Part shown: positions 1 through 11,000 of the stretch, piece after piece | Layout: each line of letters opens with the position of its first letter | How positions within the stretch are numbered: the first letter of the stretch is position 1 | Assembly: GCA_030841035.1 (NCBI GenBank) | Contig: JAVEDI010000063.1 | Coordinates: forward strand, 20,967-84,966 | Direction of reading: 5' to 3' | Origin: Actinomycetota bacterium | GTDB taxonomy: Bacteria; Actinomycetota; Actinomycetes; JACCUZ01 | DNA length: 64,000 bases | Notes under the pieces: model-generated | The model's database searches: none | What the model saw: only the letters and a program-made list of their open reading frames with translations | Told to the model about the DNA's origin: nothing | Position numbers and translations under genes: made by a program

Positions 1-2509
<2,509 letters not shown>

Positions 2510-2579
2510 GGGGCAGTGCTGCGCGGGCGCGGACCGTCCTACGACGATCCGCGCCCGGGAGCCACCTGGTCAACGATCA

Positions 2580-3938
2580 TCACGCGACGAAGATGGACTT
2601 CTTCTGCTTCTCGATGCTCGACGTCAGGCCGTCGATGTCGCTCGGGTTCTTGATGAAGTCCTGCAACGCCGGGATGATGACCGTCGACGCGAAGTCGGGC
2701 CGGGTGTCGCGGTCGAGGAACTGCGCGATGTTCTTGGTCGAGCCGATGATCTCGGCCGACTTCTTCTGGACCGCGTTGTACTTGCTCGTGTCCACGTTCT
2801 TGTTGGCCCCGACGTCCCCATGGTCGGTCTTCAGGTAGATGTTCTCCGCTTCGGCGGAGGCGACGTACGTCAGCAGCGCCTTGGCGCCCGCCTCGTTCTT
2901 CGGGCTCTTGGACATCATGAGCCCGTCGATCGGCGCATCGATCGAGTCCTGCCCGTGCTCGGAGGCGACTTCGGGGAAGGCGACGAAGTCGAGGTCGTCG
3001 AGGTCGGCTCCGGTGAACTGCTGTGAGGCAAAGGTCCCGAGCAGATACATCCCGCTCTGCTTCTTCACCAGACCCTGGGCGGCCTCTTGCCAGGTCCGGC
3101 CCAGCGAGCCCTCCTGGTGGTAGGGCAGCAGCCCCTTCCAGGTGTCGAAGACCTGCTTCACCTTCGCGTCCTGCCACGACTCCTTGCCCGCCATCAGGCT
3201 GACGTGGAAGTCGTAGCCGTTCGTGCGCATGTTGAGGATGTCGAACGTGCCCATCGCCGGCCAGCCGTCCTTGTCGGCGAAGGCGATGGGCGACAGGCCG
3301 TCCTTCTTCATCGTGGTGGCAAGTGTGGTCAGCTCGTCCATCGTCTTCGGGGGCTGGTAGCCGCGGTCGGCCCACAGGCTCTTCCGGTACATCAGCACCC
3401 AGGGGTAGTTGTAGATCGGCACGAAGTACTGCTTGCCGTCGTCGCCGGTCGAGGCCTGCTTGAACGAGTCGGAGAAGTCCGGGCCGATGGTCTTCCATAC
3501 GTCGCTGATGTCGCCCACGAGGCCCTGGGCTGCGAAGAACCGCATCCGGTAGCCGGCGAACCAGGTGAAGACGTCGTCCGGGTTGCCCTGGAGGTAGTTG
3601 TTGATCTGCTCCTGGAAGGTGTTGTGGTCGACCGTGTTCACCTTGGTCTTGACCTTCTTCGCCGCCGTGAAGGCCGCGAAGACCTCGGCGAACGCCTTCT
3701 TCGGCGGGGCGTCCGAGGCGTTGGAGCCGAACGTCACGGTACCCGTGGGCTTGCCGCCCGCGCTCCCGCCGGCTCCGCTGCTGCTCCCGCCGCCGCATGC
3801 CGACAGCAGTCCCGACATGGACAGCGCTGCGCCGGTCCCGGCCGCCCCCTTGAGGAGGCCGCGACGGGTCACCCCGGCGCGCGCCGAGGGAGGAACGAGG
3901 CTCGCGAGGTAATGCTCCTGGGACTCGGGCTTGGGCAT
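2580..3938 (-). CDS. ABC sugar transporter substrate-binding lipoprotein (Tat type)
   Basis: A 452-residue extracellular solute-binding protein, the first gene of the operon. The N-terminus carries a twin-arginine motif (TRRGLLKG, R25-R26), a short hydrophobic stretch and a lipobox LSAC with Cys48, followed by a Gly/Ser linker. It is therefore probably exported folded by Tat and lipid-anchored. The mature part resembles family 1 sugar-binding proteins. A GGAGGGG ribosome site lies just upstream of ATG 3938. The context (LacZ, GalT, GalK) suggests lactose or another beta-galactoside as ligand; the ligand is inferred, not seen. Confidence 0.9.
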   Translation of the reverse strand: MPKPESQEHYLASLVPPSARAGVTRRGLLKGAAGTGAALSMSGLLSACGGGSSSGAGGSAGGKPTGTVTFGSNASDAPPKKAFAEVFAAFTAAKKVKTKVNTVDHNTFQEQINNYLQGNPDDVFTWFAGYRMRFFAAQGLVGDISDVWKTIGPDFSDSFKQASTGDDGKQYFVPIYNYPWVLMYRKSLWADRGYQPPKTMDELTTLATTMKKDGLSPIAFADKDGWPAMGTFDILNMRTNGYDFHVSLMAGKESWQDAKVKQVFDTWKGLLPYHQEGSLGRTWQEAAQGLVKKQSGMYLLGTFASQQFTGADLDDLDFVAFPEVASEHGQDSIDAPIDGLMMSKSPKNEAGAKALLTYVASAEAENIYLKTDHGDVGANKNVDTSKYNAVQKKSAEIIGSTKNIAQFLDRDTRPDFASTVIIPALQDFIKNPSDIDGLTSSIEKQKKSIFVA

Positions 3939-3966
3939 CTATCCCCTCCGAAGGGAGATCGGTGGA

Positions 3967-3988
3967 GGAAACGGCAGGGGCCGTTTCC
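3967..3988. promoter_or_regulatory. Perfect inverted repeat upstream of the sugar-importer operon
   Basis: Two perfect 9-bp arms, GGAAACGGC and GCCGTTTCC, are separated by AGGG. The repeat sits 29-50 bp upstream of the binding-protein ATG. Its half-site shares the GTTTC core with the direct repeats at 4173 and 4199. It could be an operator or a leader hairpin. Confidence 0.5.
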
Positions 3989-4012
3989 GGGCGGGCCGGG
4001 CCGTCCGATCGG

Positions 4013-4055
4013 GAACACGATCGAACACAGTTCAACAGTGAACACACGGTGAACC
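4013..4055. repeat. Cluster of GAACAC repeats, candidate DeoR operator
   Basis: GAACAC occurs at 4013-4018, 4023-4028 and 4040-4045, with GAACC at 4051. A perfect GTTCA-ACAG-TGAAC palindrome covers 4030-4043. DeoR-family repressors often bind multiple direct or inverted half-sites, and the deoR-type gene starts 272 bp away. Binding is inferred. Confidence 0.45.
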
Positions 4056-4211
4056 CCACCGCTCGGGCTGTCAAGGGGTCCACTTCACGATCTGGTAACA
4101 GTGCGGGAACGGCAGCGGAACGCGCGCGCCGAGCGCGCGCGGTCCCCGACGTACGGCGGTGGTGGCAGTGCAACGTTTCCGGCCAGCGTTCCCACCAGAC
4201 GTTTCTTTCTG

Positions 4212-4240
4212 TTGACTTTTCTGGCGCGGACCATCAGAGT
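4212..4240 (+). promoter_or_regulatory. Candidate promoter for deoR-galT-galK
   Basis: TTGACT at 4212-4217 is followed after 17 bp by CAGAGT (4235-4240). The -35 is close to consensus and the -10 is poor. It lies about 87 bp upstream of the GTG start of the regulator, just after the ACGTTTC repeats. Confidence 0.3.
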
Positions 4241-4326
4241 GCCGTGCATGCACGCGTGCCCGCGGACCGCGCAGCACCGGCCGTCTCGGGGCCGCGGCGC
4301 GGTCGGGAGTGGGGAGGTGACCTGAG

Positions 4327-5127
4327 GTGCTCGCGAGGGAGCGGCAGTCCTACATCCTCGAGCGCGTCCGCGAGCGGGGCGCGGTGCGGGTGAGCGACCT
4401 GACCCGGCTGCTCGACGTCTCGGACATGACGGTCCGGCGTGACCTGGGAATCCTCGCCGAGCAGGGCCTGGTCGAGAAGGTCCACGGCGGTGCGACGGCC
4501 CCGGCGCACAACAGCACCGACGAGCCGGGCTTCGAGACCAAGTCGGCTCGCGAGCGTCCCGAGAAGGACGCGATCGCGCGGGTCGCGGTCGGCCTGGTCC
4601 GGCCGGGCTTCGCGGTCGGCCTCTCGGCGGGCACCACCACCTGGACCCTGGCGCAGCGTCTGCGCGACGTCGCGAACATCACCGTGGTCACGAACTCGGT
4701 GCAGATCGCCACGGTCTTCTACCAGTCCCCCCGGTCCGACCAGACCGTCGTGCTCACCGGCGGTGTCCGCACCCCGTCCGACGCGCTGGTCGGGCCGGTT
4801 GCCGTGGCCGCGCTGCGCTCGCTCAACCTCGACATCGTCTTCCTCGGCGTGCACGGCATGGATGAGCGCACCGGCTTCACGAGTCCCAACCTGCTGGAGG
4901 CCGAGACCAACCGGGCGCTGGCCCGGTCGGCCCGCCACCTTGCCGTGGTCGCCGACCATGCCAAGTGGGGGGTGATCGGCATCAGCACCATCGCCTCCCT
5001 GGCCGAGGCAGACACCCTCATCACCGACGCCGGGCTGCACCGCGATGCGCACAGCGTGCTGACCGAGCACGTGACCGACGTGCTGGTAGCGCCGCTCGAT
5101 GTGCCGGCGCCGCCGAGGACGGCGTAG
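4327..5127 (+). CDS. DeoR/GlpR-family transcriptional repressor
   Basis: A 266-residue DeoR-family regulator, standard length. The N-terminal helix-turn-helix is near residues 15-50 (VRVSDLTRLLDVSDMTVRRD), followed by the family hallmark VHGGA. The C-terminal sugar-phosphate-sensing (DeoRC, isomerase-like) domain has the typical G-x-T-T segment (SAGTTTWTLA). GTG 4327 is chosen as start because GGGGAGGTGA lies 6 bp upstream. It heads the galTK operon and faces the importer operon, so it probably represses both until a sugar phosphate, perhaps galactose-1-phosphate, accumulates. The ligand is inferred. Confidence 0.92.
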   Translation: MLARERQSYILERVRERGAVRVSDLTRLLDVSDMTVRRDLGILAEQGLVEKVHGGATAPAHNSTDEPGFETKSARERPEKDAIARVAVGLVRPGFAVGLSAGTTTWTLAQRLRDVANITVVTNSVQIATVFYQSPRSDQTVVLTGGVRTPSDALVGPVAVAALRSLNLDIVFLGVHGMDERTGFTSPNLLEAETNRALARSARHLAVVADHAKWGVIGISTIASLAEADTLITDAGLHRDAHSVLTEHVTDVLVAPLDVPAPPRTA

Positions 5128-5129
5128 TA

Positions 5130-6221
5130 GTGAGACGCATCTCCACCCGGCTCGCCGACGGGCGTGAGCTCCTCTACTTCGACAGCGAAGTGACTGCGGC
5201 CAGTACCGATCGTTCGACCGTCTTCGACAGCCGCGACCTCGAGGTCACCGCCACCGCCTCAGAGATCCGGCACGACGCACTGCTCGACGAGTGGGTGGCC
5301 ATCGCCTCCCATCGGCAGGGGCGAACCCATCTTCCGCCGGCCGACCAGTGCCCGCTGTGCCCGTCCGGCGGCGGTCGCCAGACAGAGGTCCCCGCCGAGG
5401 ACTACGACGTCGTGGTCTTTGAGAACCGCTTTCCCTCCTTCGCCTCCCGGGTCGACCCCGCGGCAGAGCTGCCTGAGACCGACGAGCGGCGACCGGGTCT
5501 CGGACGCTGCGAGGTCGTCTGCTTCACGAGCGACCACGACACCCCGATGAGCCGGCTGCCGCCCGAGCGCATCCGGCTGGTGCTCGATGCCTGGGTCGAC
5601 CGTTCGGCCGACCTGGCCGCGCTGCCGTTCGTGGAGCAGGTCTTCGTGTTCGAGAACCGGGGTGAGGAGATCGGCGTCACGCTGGGGCATCCGCACGGGC
5701 AGATCTACGGCTATCCGTTCGTCACGCCACGGACCCAGCTGATGGCTCAGGCCGCCAGGCGGCATCGTGAGCGCACCGGCCGCGACCTCTACGCCGACCA
5801 GCTGGCCCGGGAGCTCGCCGACGGCTGCCGCATCGTCACGAGCTCGCAGCACTGGGTTGCCTACGTGCCCTTCGCTGCGCGCTGGCCGGTCGAGGTGCAC
5901 CTGCAGCCCCGACGCGCCGTACCCGACCTGCCCTCCCTCGACGCAGCTGTCCGCGACGACTTCCCGCACGTCTATCTCGATGTCCTGCGCGCCATGGACT
6001 CCCTGTACGACGCCCCGCTGCCCTACATCTCGGCCTGGCACCAGGCCCCTGTCCGGGTCGACCGGGACCTCGTGTCGCTGCACCTGGAAGTCTTCTCGAT
6101 CAAGCGTGCCGCGAGCAAGCTGAAGTTCCTTGCCGGATCGGAGTCGGGCATGGGTGCCTTCGTCAACGACATCGCGCCCGAACAGATCGCCGCAACCCTG
6201 CGTGCCGCGCTGCCGCGATGA
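5130..6221 (+). CDS. galT: Galactose-1-phosphate uridylyltransferase
   Basis: A 363-residue GalT, the Leloir-pathway enzyme exchanging UMP between UDP-glucose and galactose-1-phosphate. The active-site motif GHPHGQIYGYP gives H187, nucleophile H189 and Q191. A CPLC pair (C74, C77) matches the zinc site. The coding frame stays open upstream into deoR, but GTG 5130, two bases after the deoR stop, starts the conserved RISTRLADG segment and is the likely initiator. Its end overlaps galK by ATGA. Cytoplasmic. Confidence 0.96.
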   Translation: MRRISTRLADGRELLYFDSEVTAASTDRSTVFDSRDLEVTATASEIRHDALLDEWVAIASHRQGRTHLPPADQCPLCPSGGGRQTEVPAEDYDVVVFENRFPSFASRVDPAAELPETDERRPGLGRCEVVCFTSDHDTPMSRLPPERIRLVLDAWVDRSADLAALPFVEQVFVFENRGEEIGVTLGHPHGQIYGYPFVTPRTQLMAQAARRHRERTGRDLYADQLARELADGCRIVTSSQHWVAYVPFAARWPVEVHLQPRRAVPDLPSLDAAVRDDFPHVYLDVLRAMDSLYDAPLPYISAWHQAPVRVDRDLVSLHLEVFSIKRAASKLKFLAGSESGMGAFVNDIAPEQIAATLRAALPR

Positions 6222-7360
6222 GCCCCACCGAGATCTTCCGACAGCTCACCGGCCACGACCCGCAGGGAGTCTGGGCCGCGCCGGGGCGGGTCAACCTGAT
6301 CGGCGAGCACACCGACTACAACGAGGGTCTGGTGCTGCCGTTCGCCATCGAGGCACGCTCCGAGGTGGCGGCCGGTCGCCGCGATGACGGCGTCGTACGC
6401 GTGCTGTCGCTGCAGAAACCCGGCGACCTCGTCGAGGCCGACGCTGCCGGGGTAGGGCCCGGCCAGGCGGTCGGTTGGTCGGCGTACGTGCTGGGGGTCG
6501 TGTGGGCCCTGCGCCAGGCCGGCCACGACGTCGGGGGTGCCGACCTCGTGCTCGACGGCCGCGTGCCCTCGGGGTCGGGCCTGTCGTCCTCGGCGTCGGT
6601 GGAGTGTGCCGCCGCTCTGGCGCTCGCGGAGCTGTACGGGCTCGACCTGCCCGGCGAGCGGCTCGCCACCCTTGCCCAGCAAGCCGAGAACGACGTCGTC
6701 GGCGCGCCGACCGGACCGATGGACCAGCGGGCGTCGATGCTGTGCACCGAAGGGCACGCACTGCTGCTGGACACCCGCGACATGTCCACCGAGCAGGTGC
6801 CCCTCAACCCCGCCGCCTCCGGTCTGGCGCTGCTCGTCGTCGACTCACGGGTGCACCACGAGCACACCGACAACGCGTACGGCGACCGACGGCGCTCGTG
6901 CGAGCAGGCGACGAGCGAGCTCGGCCTGCGTGCCCTTCGCGACGTACCCCTTGACGGTCTTGAGGAGACGTTGCGACGGCTGTCCACCGACGAGCTGCGC
7001 AGCCGGGTCCGGCATGTCGTGACCGACAACGCTCGTACTCGGACCGTCTCCGAAGCTCTGTGCCGCGGTGACTGGACGACCGTGGGCCAGGCCATGACCG
7101 CCTCGCACGCGTCGATGCGCGACGACTACGAGATCAGCTGTCCCGAGCTCGACCTGCTGGTCGACGCCGCCCTGGACGCCGGCGCCTCCGGCGCGCGGAT
7201 GACGGGCGGCGGCTTCGGCGGCTGCGCAGTCGTGCTCACCCGGGCGGACCTGGTGGACACGGTGTCCGCGAACGTGCAGAAGGCCTTTGCCCGGGCCGGG
7301 TACGACGAGCCCCGGCCGTTCGTGGTGCGCCCCTCCGCGGGCGCACGCCGGCTGTCCTGA
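6218..7360 (+). CDS. galK: Galactokinase
   Basis: A 380-residue GHMP kinase phosphorylating galactose at C1. The galactokinase signature GRVNLIGEHTDYNEG lies near residues 27-41, the GHMP ATP-binding loop is VPSGSGLSSSAS, and the C-terminal glycine motif is GGGFGGCAVVL. It is translationally coupled to galT through ATGA. With the galactosidase and importer it completes galactoside uptake to glucose-1-phosphate; UDP-glucose epimerase is not in the window. Confidence 0.97.
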   Translation: MSPTEIFRQLTGHDPQGVWAAPGRVNLIGEHTDYNEGLVLPFAIEARSEVAAGRRDDGVVRVLSLQKPGDLVEADAAGVGPGQAVGWSAYVLGVVWALRQAGHDVGGADLVLDGRVPSGSGLSSSASVECAAALALAELYGLDLPGERLATLAQQAENDVVGAPTGPMDQRASMLCTEGHALLLDTRDMSTEQVPLNPAASGLALLVVDSRVHHEHTDNAYGDRRRSCEQATSELGLRALRDVPLDGLEETLRRLSTDELRSRVRHVVTDNARTRTVSEALCRGDWTTVGQAMTASHASMRDDYEISCPELDLLVDAALDAGASGARMTGGGFGGCAVVLTRADLVDTVSANVQKAFARAGYDEPRPFVVRPSAGARRLS

Positions 7361-7404
7361 CAGGAAGGTGGCCACGGCGGCCGGTCCGGCGGCAGACTCC
7401 ACAC

Positions 7405-7908
7405 ATGGACGCCGAGCAGCTGCGCGAGACACAGGGGCCACTCAAGAAGCAGTACCGTGACGACCCGGCAGCGGCCCGCACGCCCCTGCGTGCGCACGGT
7501 TCGTTCCGCGACGGTGGCATCACCGCCACCGTCGGGACGTGGGCGGGCGACGTACGCGCCGGCCTGCACCGGGCGACCGGGGGCGACGGCACCGATGCCT
7601 GCTCGGGTGACATGCTCATGGAGGCGCTGTTGGCCTGCGCCGGCGTGACCTTGCGCAGTGTCGCTACCGCTCTAGGAGTCGATATCCGCGCCGCGAGCCT
7701 GCGGGCCGACTGCGTCTTCGACGCACGCGGCACCCTGGGGGTCGATCGGTCGGCTCCGGTCGGCGTCACCGACGTGGTGCTGACCGCCGAGGTGGACACT
7801 GATGCCGATGACGTGACGCTGCAGAAGCTGGCGTCGCTCACGGAGCGGTACTGCGTCGTAGGCCAGAGCCTCAAGGACCCGCCGCGGCTGGTCGTACGCC
7901 GCAGCTGA
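7405..7908 (+). CDS. OsmC/Ohr-family protein
   Basis: A 167-residue OsmC-like protein. Two cysteines in family positions are present: C78 in LLACAGVTL and C150 in RYCVVGQSL. In OsmC/Ohr peroxidases this pair reduces hydroperoxides. The protein carries about 30 extra N-terminal residues compared with short OsmC proteins. It lies 44 bp after galK on the same strand and may simply be a follow-on gene. The substrate is unknown. Confidence 0.85.
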   Translation: MDAEQLRETQGPLKKQYRDDPAAARTPLRAHGSFRDGGITATVGTWAGDVRAGLHRATGGDGTDACSGDMLMEALLACAGVTLRSVATALGVDIRAASLRADCVFDARGTLGVDRSAPVGVTDVVLTAEVDTDADDVTLQKLASLTERYCVVGQSLKDPPRLVVRRS

Positions 7909-8006
7909 GCGCCACCGGGCGACGTCTCCTTCTCCTACCGCCCGCCGCGACCTAGATTGGTCGAGGGATACGACCGGGCCATGGTCCTGCCGAGGGGGAA
8001 GCCGGG

Positions 8007-8396
8007 ATGCACATCAAGATCGCGGGGCTGTGCGTGACCGGGCTCGTCCTGCTGGTGGCCTGCGGCGGCGGCGGTCCGGCCGCGGGCCATGTCGACTACC
8101 GGTCGGGCATGGCCATCGGGCAGGCACTGGCCAGGCACGGCTTCGCCTGCTCTCACCTGAGGCAGGAGAAGGAGACGATCGGTGCGTCTGAGGAATGGAT
8201 CTGCGACCACTCCGGCGACGCCGACCTGGTGATCGACACCTACCGCACCGAGGGCCAGCGCAAGGCGGTGTCCAACACAGTCGGCGGGCTCACGACCGGT
8301 TACGAGGTCGTGGGGGACGTCTGGACCGTCTCGGGGATCCGCAGCACGAAGGACGCGAAGAAGGTCACCGAGCTGCTCGGCGGCGCAGTCAGCTAG
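8007..8396 (+). CDS. Small putative lipoprotein, unknown function
   Basis: A 129-residue protein. The N-terminus MHIKIAGLCVTGLVLLVACG is a lipoprotein signal with lipobox LVAC (Cys19), so it is probably exported and lipid-anchored. The mature part is polar with one more cysteine pair (FACSHLR, WICDHSG) that could form a disulfide. I do not recognise the family. Its TAG stop lies inside the left arm of the following terminator. Confidence 0.72.
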   Translation: MHIKIAGLCVTGLVLLVACGGGGPAAGHVDYRSGMAIGQALARHGFACSHLRQEKETIGASEEWICDHSGDADLVIDTYRTEGQRKAVSNTVGGLTTGYEVVGDVWTVSGIRSTKDAKKVTELLGGAVS

Positions 8397-8436
8397 CGCA
8401 CGCCCCGCCTGGAGGCCGGGCGGGGCGTGCGCTAGC
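8392..8436. terminator. Strong GC-rich hairpin terminator
   Basis: Perfect 18-bp arms (8392-8409 and 8419-8436, beginning GCTAGCGCACGCCCC) enclose a 9-nt loop. It includes the stop codon of the lipoprotein gene and stands between convergent genes. There is no T-tract, as is common in high-GC actinobacteria, and the symmetry lets it act in both directions. Confidence 0.85.
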
Positions 8437-8565
8437 CGGCACGCGCTGTATTTCTCTGGTCGCCCCCACGCGCTACATCGGCACTATGTGGCCACTGCGC
8501 TTCATCCGCCATCCGCGAGAACGAGCGGACCACGATGAGCACGAAGAACCGACGCCGGCTGCCCT

Positions 8566-9558
8566 TCACTCCACGGCGTCCCCGTATCTGAACGGACGCG
8601 TGACCTTGTCGAGGTGATCCAGCACTGCGGGGTCGAGCGTGAGCTCCGCCGCACCTAGTGTCGCGTCCAGCTGCGCCGGCCCGCTGGCCCCGACGATGGC
8701 AGCGGTGATCACCGGGTTGCTGAGCACCCAGGCCACCGCAAGCGTCGCGACCGGAAGGCCGATGTGACGCGCTGTCTCTGCGATGCGAGCCACTGCGTCG
8801 AAGGACTCAGGGCTCCAATAGCGATCCTGATACATGGCGGCTGCGCTGCCGAGGGTGAAGCGTGTCCCGGGCGTCGGACCCCTCGACTGCTCGTGCTTCC
8901 CGGACAACAGACCTCCAGCAAGCAGGTTGAAGGGCAGCACGGCCAGACCTTCTTCCTCGGCCAGTGGCAGCAGCTCTCGCTCGTACTGCCGGAACAGCAG
9001 GTTGTAGCAGGGCTGGACCGACACGAAGGACACCAGCCGCCGTGCCTCGCTGCGGCCTAAGGCCAATGCCACCTGGTAGGCAAGGAAGTTCGAGCAGCCG
9101 ACATACCGAACCTTGCCGGACTGCACGAGGTGGTCCAGCGTTTCCAGCGTCTCGAGGATGGGCGTCTCGGGATCGGGACGATGGAGCTGGTAGAGGTCGA
9201 TGTAGTCGGTGTCGAGCCGGCGCAGCGAAGCCTCGACGGCGCTGAGGATGTGCTTGCGACTGTTTCCCGCATCCCAGGCGGACCCGCCCATCCGACCGTG
9301 CACCTTCGTCGCGACGATGAACTGGTCGCGACGTCCCTTGAGCCAGCGACCGAGGATCTCCTCGCTGCGACCGTTGGTCTCCAGCGACCCACCGAGGGGG
9401 TACTTGTCGGCCGTATCGAGAAACGTCACGCCGAGCTCGCTGGCCCGGTCGAGGATGCGGTGCGAGGTCGGCTCGTCGCACTGCACGCCGAAGGTGGCCG
9501 TGCCGAGACACAGCCGTGAGACCTTCAGCCCGGCCTTTCCGAGGCGCACGTGCTGCAT
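8566..9558 (-). CDS. Aldo/keto reductase
   Basis: A 330-residue NADPH-dependent aldo/keto reductase with a TIM-barrel fold. The catalytic tetrad is visible: D48 and Y53 (DTADKYP), K85 (ATKVHG) and H126 (QLHRP). The segment VGCSNFLAYQ matches the conserved GVSNF-type stretch. It is the last gene of the asparaginase-hydrolase-AKR string and lies 11 bp after the dihydropyrimidinase-type gene. It probably reduces a carbonyl intermediate; the substrate is unknown. Confidence 0.92.
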   Translation of the reverse strand: MQHVRLGKAGLKVSRLCLGTATFGVQCDEPTSHRILDRASELGVTFLDTADKYPLGGSLETNGRSEEILGRWLKGRRDQFIVATKVHGRMGGSAWDAGNSRKHILSAVEASLRRLDTDYIDLYQLHRPDPETPILETLETLDHLVQSGKVRYVGCSNFLAYQVALALGRSEARRLVSFVSVQPCYNLLFRQYERELLPLAEEEGLAVLPFNLLAGGLLSGKHEQSRGPTPGTRFTLGSAAAMYQDRYWSPESFDAVARIAETARHIGLPVATLAVAWVLSNPVITAAIVGASGPAQLDATLGAAELTLDPAVLDHLDKVTRPFRYGDAVE

Positions 9559-9569
9559 GGCGAACGCTC

Positions 9570-10967
9570 TCAGTCGAAGGTCAGCGGTTCAGCGGGCAGG
9601 AACTCACCCACGGGGCCCGGGTCGATCAGCTTTCCCTCGTCGAGAACCAGCCGCCCACGGGCAATGACCGTCGACGGCCAACCGGTCACGTCTCTGCCTT
9701 CGTAGGGCGTGTAGTCGGTCTGCATGTGCAGGTCCTGCACCCGGACGGGACGGGATTCGCTCGGGTCGAGGATCACCAGGTCGGCGTCCGAGCCGGGCGC
9801 GATGGTGCCCTTGCGCGGGAAGAGACCGTTCAACCGGGCCGGATTGGTCGCCATGACCTCCACGAAACGCTGAGCGCTCATCCGCTCGCTGGCGACAAAG
9901 GCGTCCCACACGACCGGCCATCGCGTCTCCACACCCGGAAGGCCGTTCGGCATCGCGCGGACATCTGCTGCTCGCAGTGCTTTCTGCGAAGAGTCATAGC
10001 AGCAGTGGTCGCTCCCCACCGTGTGCAGGAAGCCGTCCACGAGGCGGCTGACGAGCCCATCGACCGTGACCCGATCGCGAATGGGCGGGCAGCAGACATA
10101 CCGCTCCGGGCGGTCTCCTGCGTAGACCGAGTCATCCAGGATCAGGTAGTGCGGACAGGACTCGGAGAAGGCCCGAACCCCACGTTGCCGGGCTCGCACG
10201 ACCTGGTCGACCACGTCGGGCGTCGACTGGTGCACGAAGTAGACGGGCGCGCCCGTGCGCTCCGCCGCCGCCAACACCTCCGCGACCGCTCGCTCCTCGG
10301 CCGCAGCGGGGCGGGTGCCCGCCATGCCGGCGGCATCGATGTGTCCCGTCCGGACAGCCTCGTCCTGTGCGGCTTCGACCAGGCTGTTGTCTTCCGCGTG
10401 CACATACGTCAGGCCCGATGCCACGGCGAGTGCCGTCATGACGGCCTCGATGGTCTCGGTCCCGACCATGAGCAGGTCTCGGTACGTCGTGAACAGCTTG
10501 ACCGTCCGCACGCCGGCGGCTACGAAGTCGCGGACGATGCCCGGAATGTCACTCGGCGTACCGGCGACGCAGCCGTGCAAGGCATAGTCGCAGCGCGAGG
10601 ACCGCCCCATCTCGAGCTTCGCCTCCAGCGCCTCCATCGGATGCTCGTCGGGCGTCGGTATCGCGAAGTCCACGATGGTCGTGGTTCCACCGGCCAACGC
10701 GGCGAGGCTGGCGGTCTGGAAGTCGTCGAGGGTGACGAACTCACCGAGGGGCACCGCGATGTGGCAGTGCGGATCGACGGCGCCCGGCAGGACCAGCCGA
10801 CCCGTGGCATCGATCGTGCGAGCGGCTCCGAGAGAACTGGTCGACACGTTCGGCGACAGGAGCGAGAGCACCCGTCCGTCGCGGACCACGATGGTCGCGG
10901 GCCCGGCCCACGACTCGGTGACTACTGTCCCACCCTCGATGACGAGGTCGGCCGGTTCTGGCTTCAT
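9570..10967 (-). CDS. Dihydropyrimidinase/D-hydantoinase-type cyclic amidohydrolase (paralogue 1)
   Basis: A 465-residue amidohydrolase-superfamily enzyme with a binuclear metal site. Ligands visible are H67 and H69 (DPHCH), bridging K157 (VKLFTT), H190 (VHAED), H246 (FVHQS) and D320 (GSDHC). The C-terminal PRKGTIAPGSDADLVILDP is typical of hydantoinases and dihydropyrimidinases, which open cyclic amides. It follows the asparaginase gene by 33 bp. It differs clearly from the two other paralogues in this island, so it may act on a different ring. Confidence 0.9.
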   Translation of the reverse strand: MKPEPADLVIEGGTVVTESWAGPATIVVRDGRVLSLLSPNVSTSSLGAARTIDATGRLVLPGAVDPHCHIAVPLGEFVTLDDFQTASLAALAGGTTTIVDFAIPTPDEHPMEALEAKLEMGRSSRCDYALHGCVAGTPSDIPGIVRDFVAAGVRTVKLFTTYRDLLMVGTETIEAVMTALAVASGLTYVHAEDNSLVEAAQDEAVRTGHIDAAGMAGTRPAAAEERAVAEVLAAAERTGAPVYFVHQSTPDVVDQVVRARQRGVRAFSESCPHYLILDDSVYAGDRPERYVCCPPIRDRVTVDGLVSRLVDGFLHTVGSDHCCYDSSQKALRAADVRAMPNGLPGVETRWPVVWDAFVASERMSAQRFVEVMATNPARLNGLFPRKGTIAPGSDADLVILDPSESRPVRVQDLHMQTDYTPYEGRDVTGWPSTVIARGRLVLDEGKLIDPGPVGEFLPAEPLTFD

Positions 10968-11000
10968 GTACGTACTCCGATCATCAGCTGCGGCACTGTG

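Larger units (their letters stand above)
3939..4326. other. Divergent intergenic control region between the sugar importer and deoR-galTK
   Basis: This 388-bp gap separates two divergent operons and has no convincing gene. It holds a perfect 9-bp inverted repeat near the importer side, a run of GAACAC repeats, two ACGTTTC direct repeats (4173-4179 and 4199-4205), a GC-only palindrome around 4121-4141 and a plausible rightward promoter. The layout fits a DeoR-family repressor controlling both directions. Confidence 0.7.

Noticed and set aside
4121..4141. GC-only palindrome, considered as a terminator
   Set aside because: It lies between divergent starts where no transcript ends, and alternating GC runs occur by chance in such DNA.
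8486..8617. Short plus-strand ORF beginning MWPLRFIRHPRE after the terminator
   Set aside because: Runs into the 3' end of the aldo/keto reductase gene, no ribosome site, no homology recognised.
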